Below, piece after piece: positions 17,170 through 24,390 of a stretch of 27,105 bases of DNA; position 1 is the first letter of the stretch; every line of letters starts with the position of its first letter. The position numbers and the translations under genes were made by a program. The stretch comes from JAFKKF01 sp038323025 (lineage in GTDB: Bacteria > Pseudomonadota > Alphaproteobacteria > Rhizobiales > Kaistiaceae). The DNA lies in contig JBBQGL010000041.1 in assembly GCA_038323025.1 (NCBI GenBank), positions 1 to 27,105 of the forward strand, written 5' to 3'. The notes below the pieces were generated by a model. The model was not told where the DNA came from and did not search any database. It saw nothing but the letters and a program-made list of their open reading frames with translations.

Positions 17170-17826
17170 ATGAAATTCTTCGTCGATACGGCCGATGTGG
17201 CCGAAATCCGCGAACTTGCCGCCTTCGGCATGCTGGATGGCGTGACCACCAACCCCACCCTGATCGCGAAATCCGGCCGCCCGATCAAGGACGTGATCAA
17301 GGAGATTTGCGCCGCGGTTCCGGGGCCCGTCTCGGCGGAAGTGGCGGCGGTCGATTTCGACGGCATGATGCGCGAGGGCACCATCCTTGCCGCCATCGCC
17401 AAGAACGTCACCATCAAGGTGCCGCTCACCTGGGATGGCCTCAAGGCCTGCCGGGCGCTCTCCGACAAGGGCCACAAGGTCAACGTCACGCTCTGCTTCT
17501 CGGCCAACCAGGCGCTGCTCGCCGCCAAGGCGGGGGCGACGTTCATCTCGCCCTTCATCGGCCGCCTCGACGACATCGGCCTCGACGGCGTCGAACTGAT
17601 CCGCGAGATCCGCAAGGTCTATGACAACTACGCCGCGCTGAAGACCGAAATCCTCGCCGCCTCGATCCGCACGCCTCTCCACGTCAAGCAGGTGGCGATG
17701 GCCGGCGCCGACGTGGCGACCATTCCGCCGGCCGTGCTCAAGGCCCTGGTCAAGCACCCGCTCACCGACAAGGGCCTCGAATCCTTCCTCACCGACTGGA
17801 AGAAGACCGGCCAGACGATTTCGTAA
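17170..17826 (+). CDS. fsa: Transaldolase / fructose-6-phosphate aldolase, TalC-FSA type
   Basis: Short TIM-barrel class I aldolase (218 aa) of the pentose phosphate branch. Family features are the start MKFFVDTADVAEI, the loop DGVTTNPTLIAKSG (23-36), the Schiff-base lysine Lys83 in NVTIKVPLT, and VTLCFSANQALLAAKAGATF followed by FIGRLDDIG. Members of this subfamily act either as transaldolases or as fructose-6-phosphate aldolases, and I cannot decide from sequence; in organisms lacking a long transaldolase they normally serve as transaldolase. The ATG at 17170 has AGGAG nine bases upstream. A ten-codon frame (ATG 17141) ends across this start codon. The gene is divergent from priA. Confidence 0.92.
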   Translation: MKFFVDTADVAEIRELAAFGMLDGVTTNPTLIAKSGRPIKDVIKEICAAVPGPVSAEVAAVDFDGMMREGTILAAIAKNVTIKVPLTWDGLKACRALSDKGHKVNVTLCFSANQALLAAKAGATFISPFIGRLDDIGLDGVELIREIRKVYDNYAALKTEILAASIRTPLHVKQVAMAGADVATIPPAVLKALVKHPLTDKGLESFLTDWKKTGQTIS

Positions 17827-17892
17827 CGAGGCGCACTGGTCGCAGGTAGTGGCGCCGCCCGTGGTCAGTCGCGACCCGTCACCTTCACAAAC

Positions 17893-17990
17893 GTCATCCC
17901 CCGACTTGATCGGGGGACCACTCTCCGCAGCCCGATCCTCCGAGGATGGGCTCTTCCCCTGCCGATCCTCCGGTCAAGCCGGAGGATGAC
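17893..17990. repeat. Palindromic intergenic repeat, copy 2 (TCATCCCCCG type)
   Basis: The left arm GTCATCCCCCGACTTGATCG continues GGGGACCACTCTCCGC. The right half contains CCTCCGGTCAAGCCGGAGG and ends GATGAC at 17990, closing the outer GTCATC/GATGAC repeat. Same family as 14191-14291. Confidence 0.8.
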
Positions 17991-18070
17991 GTTGGTGGGA
18001 CGCGTTGGCGGTGCGGCATCGGCTTGGGCGCTTGCAGCGAGCGGCTCCGCCCCTACCCGGAAGGGGCGCC

Positions 18071-18115
18071 GTCCCTCCCCGCTCCCCCGGGCAAGCCGGG
18101 GGAGGTCGGGGGGAC
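18071..18115. repeat. G/C-rich palindrome
   Basis: CTCCCCCGG (18082-18090), loop GCAAG, CCGGGGGAG (18096-18104), enclosed by GTCCC (18071-18075) and GGGAC (18111-18115). Composition resembles the element between atpA and atpG. Confidence 0.65.
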
Positions 18116-18199
18116 AGCGCGTGAGCGCAGTGGGTGGGGTCCCTCGCCGATATGGCGAAAACCTGTCCCCGCCGCTGCAAACCGTGACACCATCGGCGA

Positions 18200-19030
18200 G
18201 TGACACCGACTCGCTCCATCCTGATCACCGGCTGCTCGTCGGGCATTGGCCATCATGCCGCCGGCGCGTTGAAGAAGCGCGGCTGGCGCGTGTTTGCCGC
18301 CGCCCGCAAGGACGCGGATGTCGCCCGCCTCGCCGCGGAAGGCTTTGACGCGCTCCGCCTCGACTACACCGATGCCGCCTCGATCGCCGCCGCCCTCGAC
18401 GCCGTGCTGGCGAAGACCGGCGGCACCCTCGACGCGCTCTTCAACAACGGCGGCTTCGCCCAGCCGGGCGCGCTGGAGGACTTGGCCACCGATCTTCTCC
18501 GCGCCCAGTTCGAGGTGAATTTCTTCGGCTGGCACGAGCTCACCCGCCGCGTCATCCCGGTAATGCGCAGGCAGGGCGCCGGCCGCATCGTCTTCTGCTC
18601 GTCGGTGCTCGGCTACATTTCGGTCAAATACCGCGGCGCCTATGCCGCCTCGAAATACGCCGTCGAGGCGATGGCCGACACGCTCCGCCTGGAGCTTTTC
18701 GGCAGCGGCATCCGCGTCGTCCTGATCGAGCCGGGGCCGATCGAGACAAGCTTCGTCGACAACGCGCTCGCCGGCATCGACCGGCTGATCGACATCCCGG
18801 GCTCGGTCCACCACGCCGCCTACCAGGACCAGCTCGCCCGCCACGTCGCCGCCGAGGCGAGTTCGTTCCGGCGCGGGCCCGAGGCGGTGTTCCTGCAGCT
18901 CGTCCAGGCGCTGGAAAGCCCCAATCCGCGCCCGCGCTATCGCGTGACGCTACCCGCCGCGCTCGCCTGGCACCTGAAACGCATCCTGCCCGTGCGCGTC
19001 GCCGACTGGTTCCTGCGCCGGGTGGACTGA
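18200..19030 (+). CDS. Classical short-chain dehydrogenase/reductase (retinol dehydrogenase-like)
   Basis: NAD(P)-dependent oxidoreductase of 276 aa with an N-terminal Rossmann fold: TGCSSGIG (10-17). The catalytic set is Ser135 (FCSSVLG) with Tyr148 and Lys152 (YAASK). The usual NNAG is NNGG (82-85), common among the long classical SDRs related to 17-beta-hydroxysteroid and retinol dehydrogenases. PGPIETSF after the active site suits the same group. The C-terminus (LAWHLKRILPVRVADWFLRR) may be membrane-associated. The substrate cannot be predicted. The start is GTG 18200 with weak Shine-Dalgarno, and no ATG is available nearby. It is convergent with the next gene, six bases apart. Confidence 0.85.
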   Translation: MTPTRSILITGCSSGIGHHAAGALKKRGWRVFAAARKDADVARLAAEGFDALRLDYTDAASIAAALDAVLAKTGGTLDALFNNGGFAQPGALEDLATDLLRAQFEVNFFGWHELTRRVIPVMRRQGAGRIVFCSSVLGYISVKYRGAYAASKYAVEAMADTLRLELFGSGIRVVLIEPGPIETSFVDNALAGIDRLIDIPGSVHHAAYQDQLARHVAAEASSFRRGPEAVFLQLVQALESPNPRPRYRVTLPAALAWHLKRILPVRVADWFLRRVD

Positions 19031-19036
19031 GCGGCC

Positions 19037-19813
19037 TCAGACCACCCGCCCGCAGATGAAGCCGCCGTCGACGACCAGCGTGTGGCCGTTGACGTAGCTG
19101 GCATCGTCGGAGGCGAGGAAGGCGATGGCGCCGGCGATCTCCTCCGGCTCGCCGATGCGGCGGGCGGGGATGGCGCGGGCGACCGCCGCCTCGTTCTCCG
19201 GGTTGGTCTCGAAGTCGGCGTTCATCGGCGTGCGGATCGCGCCGGGCGCCACCGCGTTGACCCGGATGCCCGCCCGGGCATAGCGGAGCGCCAGCGAGCG
19301 GGTCATGCCGTCGAGGCCGAACTTCGACATGATGTAGGCGATGGCGCCCTCCTCCACCGGGAAGATGCCTTCGACCGACGAGGTGGTGACGATCACGCCG
19401 GGGTGGCCGGTGTCGAGGAAATGCTGGATCGCCGCCTGGGCGCAGAGGAACGCGCCGCGCTGGTTGACCGCCATGACCTTGTCGTAGTCGGCCATCACTA
19501 CCTCGTGCGGCTCGTGCACGATCTTGATGCCGGCGTTGCTGCACAGCACGTCGAGCTGGCCGAAGGTCTGGATGACGCCGGCGAAGAGCGAATCGACCTC
19601 GTCCTCGCTGGCGATGTCGGCTGGGGCGAGGAAGTGGTTACCGTCGGGATTGGCGAGCTGCAGCTCCTCGAGGAGGGTATCCGCCGGCTCGGGATCGCCG
19701 ATGAAGTTGACCGCCACGCTCGCGTGCTCGCGGGCGAAGCGGAGCGCCGCCGCACGCCCGATCCCGGTCGCGCCGCCGGTGATGAGTACGCGCTTTCCGT
19801 GCAGCCCGCGCAT
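19037..19813 (-). CDS. SDR-family oxidoreductase (glucose 1-dehydrogenase-like)
   Basis: 258-aa classical SDR. The dinucleotide motif is ITGGATGIGRAAALRFA, the structural motif SNAG (92-95), and the active site Ser146 (VTTSSVEG), Tyr160 and Lys164 (YIMSK). The post-catalytic segment VNAVAPGAIRTPMN and the C-terminal NGHTLVVDGGF are typical of the FabG/glucose 1-dehydrogenase group. The actual substrate (sugar, hydroxyacid or ketone) is not predictable. It is convergent with the preceding SDR but only distantly alike, so probably not a duplicate pair. It is divergent from the HIG1-domain gene. Confidence 0.87.
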   Translation of the reverse strand: MRGLHGKRVLITGGATGIGRAAALRFAREHASVAVNFIGDPEPADTLLEELQLANPDGNHFLAPADIASEDEVDSLFAGVIQTFGQLDVLCSNAGIKIVHEPHEVVMADYDKVMAVNQRGAFLCAQAAIQHFLDTGHPGVIVTTSSVEGIFPVEEGAIAYIMSKFGLDGMTRSLALRYARAGIRVNAVAPGAIRTPMNADFETNPENEAAVARAIPARRIGEPEEIAGAIAFLASDDASYVNGHTLVVDGGFICGRVV

Positions 19814-19900
19814 GGTTCGCCCCCCCCGAAGTGAGGCGCGAAGCTTGCGCTACGCCGGCCGCGGCGGCAAGCCGGCAATGGCCGCGGCCCTTGGGGATCG

Positions 19901-19906
19901 CTATAT
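19901..19906 (+). promoter_or_regulatory. Possible -10 element upstream of the HIG1-domain gene
   Basis: CTATAT matches the rhizobial -10 consensus 44 bases before ATG 19951. No good -35 is visible at the expected distance. Downstream, CGCGGG (19925-19930) and CCCGCG (19937-19942) form a hairpin touching the GGAG ribosome-binding site (19942-19945). Confidence 0.3.
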
Positions 19907-19950
19907 GAAGGCGGTCAACAAGGGCGCGGGGCTTTGCCCGCGGAGTTTTC

Positions 19951-20142
19951 ATGGCCACGTTCTTCCAGGGCGTCACCGGTGTCGCGATCGTGCTGGTGGC
20001 GGTCATCCTCGTCCTCGGCGTACTCAACATGGTGCGCGGCAGCTCGCCCAACCGCTCGCAGAACCTCATGCGCTGGCGCGTCATCCTGCAGTTCACGGCG
20101 ATCGTCGCGATGATGGCCGCGCTCTATTTCTCGCAACATTGA
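19951..20142 (+). CDS. Twin-transmembrane HIG1-domain protein
   Basis: 63-aa inner-membrane protein with two helices (about 7-28 and 43-60) joined by the conserved loop NMVRGSSPNRSQNLMRWRV. This loop and topology match the HIG_1_N (hypoxia-induced gene 1) domain proteins of alphaproteobacteria, relatives of mitochondrial respiratory-supercomplex factors Rcf1/HIGD. A role in cytochrome oxidase assembly or stability is plausible by family but not shown. GGAG lies six bases upstream of the ATG. It is followed after 14 bases by the corrinoid adenosyltransferase gene, so the two are likely cotranscribed; that pairing recurs in Hyphomicrobiales. Confidence 0.88.
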   Translation: MATFFQGVTGVAIVLVAVILVLGVLNMVRGSSPNRSQNLMRWRVILQFTAIVAMMAALYFSQH

Positions 20143-20156
20143 GGCGAGGCGGCGGG

Positions 20157-20720
20157 ATGGTCGTCCTCAACCAGATCTACACCCGCACCGGCGATGACGG
20201 CACCTCGGCGCTGGGCAACGGCGAGCGGCGCCCGAAATCGGACACGCGCTTCGCAGTCATCGGGACGGTAGACGAGCTCAATGCCACGGTCGGCCTCGCG
20301 CGCTTGCAGGCGGCGGGCGAAATGGACGCGCGCCTTGCCCGTATCCAGAACGACCTCTTCGACCTCGGCGCCGACCTCGCCGTGCCGGAAGCGGGAGCGC
20401 GGTCGCGCGAGCGCCTGCGCATCAGCGCGGGGCAGGTTACCCGGCTGGAGGGCGAGATCGATGCGATCAATGCCGGCCTCCAGCCACTGACTTCCTTCGT
20501 GCTGCCCGGCGGCTCGCCGCTCGCCGCGGCGCTTCACGTTTGCCGCACGGTCGCGCGCCGGACCGAGCGGCTAATGGTCGAACTCGCCGCCGCCGAGGCG
20601 TTGAACCCTGAGGCGCTGCGCTACATCAACCGCCTGTCGGACCTCTTCTTCGTGGCCGCCCGCTTCGCCAACGATTCCGGCGCCAGCGACGTGCTATGGA
20701 TACCGGGCAAGAATCGCTAG
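20157..20720 (+). CDS. Cob(I)alamin adenosyltransferase, PduO/MMAB type
   Basis: Transfers the adenosyl group of ATP to cob(I)alamin to make coenzyme B12, needed for example by methylmalonyl-CoA mutase. The 187-aa protein shows the ATP-binding N-terminus IYTRTGDDGTSALGNGERRP, then TRFAVIGTVDELNA, VCRTVARRTERLMVEL and the C-terminal YINRLSDLFFVAARFAN, all PduO-type hallmarks. ATG 20157 is preceded by GGCGGG. Longer readings of the frame extend into the upstream gene and are rejected. The gene belongs to the same operon as the HIG1 gene, with the rhomboid gene 31 bases downstream. Confidence 0.92.
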   Translation: MVVLNQIYTRTGDDGTSALGNGERRPKSDTRFAVIGTVDELNATVGLARLQAAGEMDARLARIQNDLFDLGADLAVPEAGARSRERLRISAGQVTRLEGEIDAINAGLQPLTSFVLPGGSPLAAALHVCRTVARRTERLMVELAAAEALNPEALRYINRLSDLFFVAARFANDSGASDVLWIPGKNR

Positions 20721-20751
20721 CGAGGCAAGGGAAGAACAAGGCGAGAGGCGC

Positions 20752-21552
20752 GTGGCTTTCATTCCGCTCTACGACGGCACCCCGCTGCGCTACATCGGCC
20801 GGCCGTGGGTGACGTGGAGCCTCATCGCCATCAACATCCTGATCTTCTTCCTGGTCGAGAGAGGCGGCATCCATGGCGCCGACCGCGCCTCGGTCGTCGA
20901 CTACGGGCTGATTCCGGCGCTGCTGGAAAACAAGCTTCAGCGACCGTCCGACCTCGTCGACATTCCCAACTGGCTGACGCTCGTCACCCACGCCTTCCTG
21001 CACGGCGATCTCTGGCACCTCGGCGGCAACATGATCTTCCTGTGGGTCTTTGCCGACAACATCGAGGACTCGCTCGGCCACGTGCGCTTCCTCCTGTTCT
21101 ATTTCCTCTGCGCCATCGCCGGCGGTTACGCCTATGTCCTCTCGGATACCGCCTCGCTCGCCCCGCTGATCGGCGCCTCCGGCGCGATCGCCGGTATCGT
21201 CGCGGCCTATTTCATTCTCTACCCCTACGCCAAGGTCTGGATCCTCGCCTTCGGCCGCATTCCCCTCCACCTCAATGCCGTCTGGGTCCTCGGTTTCTGG
21301 ATCCTCTTCCAGGTCTATGCTGTGGTCGGCGGCAGCGGCGACAGCGAGGTGGCGTGGTGGACCCATCTCGGTGGTTTGGTGACCGGGGCCGTACTCGTGC
21401 CTATCCTCCGCCGCCCGGGGGTCAAGCTGTTCTCCCGCCCCGAGCCGGTCCTGCCGGGACTGCAGACCATGCGCTTGCCGCCGATGCTGCCCGCGCCTCC
21501 CTTGCGCCCCGAGGCGGAGCCTTCCGTTGACGGCCCGTGGAGCCGCCGATAA
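20752..21552 (+). CDS. Rhomboid-family intramembrane serine protease
   Basis: Six-helix inner-membrane protease of 266 aa. The first helix (about 19-37) follows a short cytoplasmic N-terminus. HGDLWHLGGNMIFLWVFADN (84-103) is the conserved helix 2 region, GASGAIAG carries catalytic Ser143, and His205 in WWTHLGGLVTG completes the dyad. The insertion between helices 1 and 2 (about 38-75) and a Pro-rich cytosolic tail (about 225-266) are typical of the alphaproteobacterial form. Substrates are unknown. The start is GTG 20752 with GAGAGG upstream. It lies in the run HIG1-adenosyltransferase-rhomboid-etfBA-hbd, a conserved order that suggests shared transcription rather than shared function. Confidence 0.92.
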   Translation: MAFIPLYDGTPLRYIGRPWVTWSLIAINILIFFLVERGGIHGADRASVVDYGLIPALLENKLQRPSDLVDIPNWLTLVTHAFLHGDLWHLGGNMIFLWVFADNIEDSLGHVRFLLFYFLCAIAGGYAYVLSDTASLAPLIGASGAIAGIVAAYFILYPYAKVWILAFGRIPLHLNAVWVLGFWILFQVYAVVGGSGDSEVAWWTHLGGLVTGAVLVPILRRPGVKLFSRPEPVLPGLQTMRLPPMLPAPPLRPEAEPSVDGPWSRR

Positions 21553-21603
21553 CAACAGCGCGCTGAATTCCCTGCCCCCGAAACCAGCGGCATACTCGGT
21601 CCC

Positions 21604-22350
21604 ATGAAAATCCTCGTGCCCGTCAAGCGGGTGGTCGACTTCAACGTCAAGGTGCGGGTCAAGCCCGATGGCACCGGCATCGACCTGCAGAACGTCAAGA
21701 TGGCAATGAATCCGTTCGACGAGATCGCCGTCGAGGAAGCGTTGCGGCAGAAGGAAGCTGGCAAGGCGGCCGAAGTCGTGCTGGTTTCCATCGGACCGAT
21801 GGGAACCGCCGAGACGATCCGCACCGGGCTCGCCATGGGGGCGGATCGCGGAATCTGGATCAGGACCGACGGGTCGGTCGAGCCGCTGGCGGTGGCGAAG
21901 CTCCTCAAGGCCGTCGTTCTTGCCGAAGCGCCGGGGGTGGTGATCCTCGGCAAGCAGGCGATCGACGACGACAGCAACCAGACCGGCCAGATGCTCGCCG
22001 CGCTGCTCGGCTGGGCCCAAGGCACCTTCGCCTCGAAACTCGTCATCGAAGGCGAGACGGCCGCGGTTACCCGCGAGGTCGACGGCGGTCACGAAACCAT
22101 CCGGCTGAAACTGCCCGCGATCCTCACCACCGATCTCCGCCTCAACGAGCCGCGCTATGCCTCGCTTCCGAACATCATGAAGGCGAAGAAGAAGCCGATC
22201 GAGGAGAAGTCGCCTGCCGATCTGGGCGTCGCCATAACGCCCAGGCTGAAGGTGCTGAAGACCAGCGAGCCGCCCGGCCGGCGCGGCGGTGGCAAGGTCG
22301 CATCGGTCGCCGAGCTGGTGGCGAAGCTGAAGGAAGCAGGGGTGATATGA
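21604..22350 (+). CDS. etfB: Electron transfer flavoprotein beta subunit
   Basis: Beta subunit of the FAD-containing ETF that takes electrons from acyl-CoA and other dehydrogenases and passes them to ETF-ubiquinone oxidoreductase. It begins MKILVPVKRVVDFNVKVRV and holds the AMP-binding region (LVSIGPMGTAETIRTGLAMG, KQAIDDDSNQTGQM). The signature recognition loop is LNEPRYASLPNIMKAKKKPI (about 182-201), which docks on partner dehydrogenases. Length 248 aa is normal. The stop overlaps the etfA start by four bases (ATGA). It is 51 bases downstream of the rhomboid gene. Confidence 0.97.
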   Translation: MKILVPVKRVVDFNVKVRVKPDGTGIDLQNVKMAMNPFDEIAVEEALRQKEAGKAAEVVLVSIGPMGTAETIRTGLAMGADRGIWIRTDGSVEPLAVAKLLKAVVLAEAPGVVILGKQAIDDDSNQTGQMLAALLGWAQGTFASKLVIEGETAAVTREVDGGHETIRLKLPAILTTDLRLNEPRYASLPNIMKAKKKPIEEKSPADLGVAITPRLKVLKTSEPPGRRGGGKVASVAELVAKLKEAGVI

Positions 22351-23276
22351 CGACGCTTCTACTCGCCGATCACGACAACGCCACCCTGAAGGACGCGACG
22401 GCACGCGCCCTCACCGCTGCCCTATCCCTCGGCGCCGAGGTCCACGTGCTGGTCGCCGGCAAGGACGCCGCCCCGGCCGCGGCGGAGGCCGCGAAACTCT
22501 CCGGCGTCGCCAAGGTCTTGCACGCCGATTCCGATTCTCTTGCCCATCAGCTCGCCGAGCCGCTGGCGGCGCTGATCGTGTCGCTCGCCGGCGGCTATGA
22601 CGCCCTGCTGGCGCCCGCCTCAGCCGGCGGCAAGAACGTCCTGCCGCGCGTCGCCGCACTCCTCGACGTCATGCAGGTTTCGGACATCGTGAAGGTAGTC
22701 GCGCCCGACACCTTCGAGCGCCCGATCTATGCCGGCAACGCCATCGAGACGGTGCAGGCGACGGATGCGAAGCGGGTGGTCACGGTGCGGCCCGCGGCCT
22801 TCAAGCCGGCGGCCGGCGGCGGGACGGCACCCATCGAGACAATCGCCGGCCCCGAGCCGTCGACGCTCTCCGCATTCGTCGGCGCGGAACTGGCGCGCAA
22901 CGATCGTCCCGACCTGACGGCGGCGCGCATCGTGATTTCCGGCGGCCGCGCCTTTCAGTCCGCCGAGAATTTCAGGAAATACCTCGAGCCCATCGCCGAC
23001 AAGCTCGGCGCCGCGATCGGCGCCTCGCGCGCCGCGGTCGACGCCGGGTACGCTCCGAACGATTTCCAGGTCGGCCAGACCGGCAAGGTCGTCTCGCCGG
23101 ACCTTTACATCGCCTGCGGGATATCCGGCGCAATCCAGCACCTCGCGGGCATGAAGGACGCCAGGATCATCGTCGCCATCAACAAGGATGCCGACGCCCC
23201 GATCTTCCAGATCGCCGACTTCGGGCTCGTCGGCGACATCTTCACGCTTCTGCCCGAACTCGAGAAGGCGCTTTGA
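22347..23276 (+). CDS. etfA: Electron transfer flavoprotein alpha subunit
   Basis: FAD-binding alpha subunit, partner of EtfB. The 309-aa protein has the N-terminal ETF fold (MTTLLLADHDNATLKDATAR) and the C-terminal FAD-binding signature: GASRAAVDAGYAPNDFQVGQ, then GKVVSPDLYIACGISGAIQH and INKDADAPIFQIADFGLVGD. It is complete and translationally coupled to etfB. It is followed by an inverted repeat and the 3-hydroxyacyl-CoA dehydrogenase gene, linking ETF to fatty-acid or polyhydroxybutyrate carbon flow. Confidence 0.97.
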   Translation: MTTLLLADHDNATLKDATARALTAALSLGAEVHVLVAGKDAAPAAAEAAKLSGVAKVLHADSDSLAHQLAEPLAALIVSLAGGYDALLAPASAGGKNVLPRVAALLDVMQVSDIVKVVAPDTFERPIYAGNAIETVQATDAKRVVTVRPAAFKPAAGGGTAPIETIAGPEPSTLSAFVGAELARNDRPDLTAARIVISGGRAFQSAENFRKYLEPIADKLGAAIGASRAAVDAGYAPNDFQVGQTGKVVSPDLYIACGISGAIQHLAGMKDARIIVAINKDADAPIFQIADFGLVGDIFTLLPELEKAL

Positions 23277-23287
23277 GCCGCTGCCGG

Positions 23288-23327
23288 CCCGCCACCCTTG
23301 ACAATCCACGTGGCGGGTGGCGCATAA
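23288..23327 (+). promoter_or_regulatory. Candidate promoter with overlapping inverted repeat before hbd
   Basis: A perfect TTGACA (23298-23303) is followed at 18 bases by GCATAA (23322-23327). The -35 is bracketed by CCCGCCAC (23288-23295) and GTGGCGGG (23310-23317), perfect eight-base arms. This could be an operator over the promoter or the 3' hairpin of etfBA mRNA; the lack of a T-tract leaves both open. Confidence 0.45.
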
Positions 23328-23358
23328 CCATGTTGCGGCGCACTAGACCGGTTACGCA

Positions 23359-24240
23359 ATGAAACAAACGATCAGGAAGGTCGGCGTGGTCGGCGCCGGT
23401 CAGATGGGAAGCGGCATCGCCCACGTTGCCGCGCTTGCCGGCTTCGACGTCGTCCTCAACGACGTCTCGGAAGAGCGCATCAAGGCGAGCCTCGCCAAGA
23501 TCAGTGCCAACATGGGCCGGCAGGTTGCCGCCGGGAAGATCACCGAGGAAGCCCGCAAGGCCGCGGTCGCGCGGATCGTGGCGGCGCCGGCGATGGAAGC
23601 GCTCTACGACGCCGATCTCGTGATTGAATCGGCGACCGAGAACGAGGCGGTGAAGCGCGACATCTTCGCCGCCGTCTGCCCGCTGCTGAAGCCGAGCGCA
23701 ATCCTGGCGAGCAACACGTCGTCGATTTCGATTACGCGTCTGGCCTCCGCCACCGACCGGCCGGAAAAGTTCATCGGGATCCACTTCATGAACCCGGTGC
23801 CGGTGATGGAACTGGTCGAGTTGATCCGCGGCATCGCCACCGAGGCGGATACGTTCGCGACGGCCAAGGAATTCGTCACCAATCTCGGCAAGGCGGTCAT
23901 CGTCGCCGAGGATTTCCCTGCCTTTATCGTCAACCGCATTCTGCTGCCGATGATCAACGAGGCGATCTACACCCTCTACGAAGGCGTCGGCTCGGTCGAC
24001 GCTATCGACTCGGCGATGCGCCTCGGTGCCCACCACCCGATGGGACCCCTCCAGCTTGCCGATTTCATCGGCCTCGATACCTGCCTTTCCGTCATGCAGA
24101 TGCTCCACGATGGCCTCGCCGATTCCAAATATCGTCCCTGCCCCTTGCTGGTGAAATACGTCGAGGCGGGATGGCTGGGACGGAAGGCCGGGCGCGGCTT
24201 CTATGATTACCGCGGCGAGACCCCGGTGCCGACCCGCTGA
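23359..24240 (+). CDS. 3-hydroxybutyryl-CoA dehydrogenase
   Basis: NAD(P)-dependent oxidation of 3-hydroxybutyryl-CoA to acetoacetyl-CoA, or the reverse. The 293-aa protein has the Rossmann motif VGVVGAGQMGSGIAHVAALA and the catalytic segment SNTSSISITRLA ... GIHFMNPVPVMELVE, with the active His in HFMNP and its Glu partner nearby. The helical C-terminal domain contains PAFIVNRILLPMINEA and GHHP-like HHPMGPLQLADFIGLD and ends KAGRGFYDY. It is a free-standing enzyme without a hydratase domain. It stands 82 bases after etfA, consistent with beta-oxidation, butanoate or polyhydroxybutyrate metabolism. Confidence 0.95.
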   Translation: MKQTIRKVGVVGAGQMGSGIAHVAALAGFDVVLNDVSEERIKASLAKISANMGRQVAAGKITEEARKAAVARIVAAPAMEALYDADLVIESATENEAVKRDIFAAVCPLLKPSAILASNTSSISITRLASATDRPEKFIGIHFMNPVPVMELVELIRGIATEADTFATAKEFVTNLGKAVIVAEDFPAFIVNRILLPMINEAIYTLYEGVGSVDAIDSAMRLGAHHPMGPLQLADFIGLDTCLSVMQMLHDGLADSKYRPCPLLVKYVEAGWLGRKAGRGFYDYRGETPVPTR

Positions 24241-24390
24241 CCGAGGGTAAACCGAACGTTAATCCGACCCTCGCGGATTAGGTGGCCGGCATAACCGGGC
24301 ATCAGTAGCCTTGCCCTAGCGTGGGCCGTGCGGAGATTTCGCTCGCGCCGGATATCCGGGCGACGTCCAGCTTGCCGCCCACCGAGCGCC

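Larger units (their letters stand above)
17827..18199. other. 373-base repeat-rich gap between fsa and the SDR gene
   Basis: No gene seen. It contains the second copy of the TCATCCCCCG-type palindrome (17893-17990) and a G/C palindrome (18071-18115). No convincing promoter for the following GTG-start gene is visible, and its Shine-Dalgarno is poor. Confidence 0.7.

Noticed and set aside
18200..19813. The two adjacent SDR genes as a duplication or two-step pathway
   Set aside because: They are convergent, belong to different SDR subgroups and differ in most motifs, so there is no basis to link them.
20626..22404. 592-codon open frame on the minus strand opposite rhomboid and etfB
   Set aside because: Low-complexity charged shadow peptide; the plus strand has recognisable families with ribosome-binding sites.
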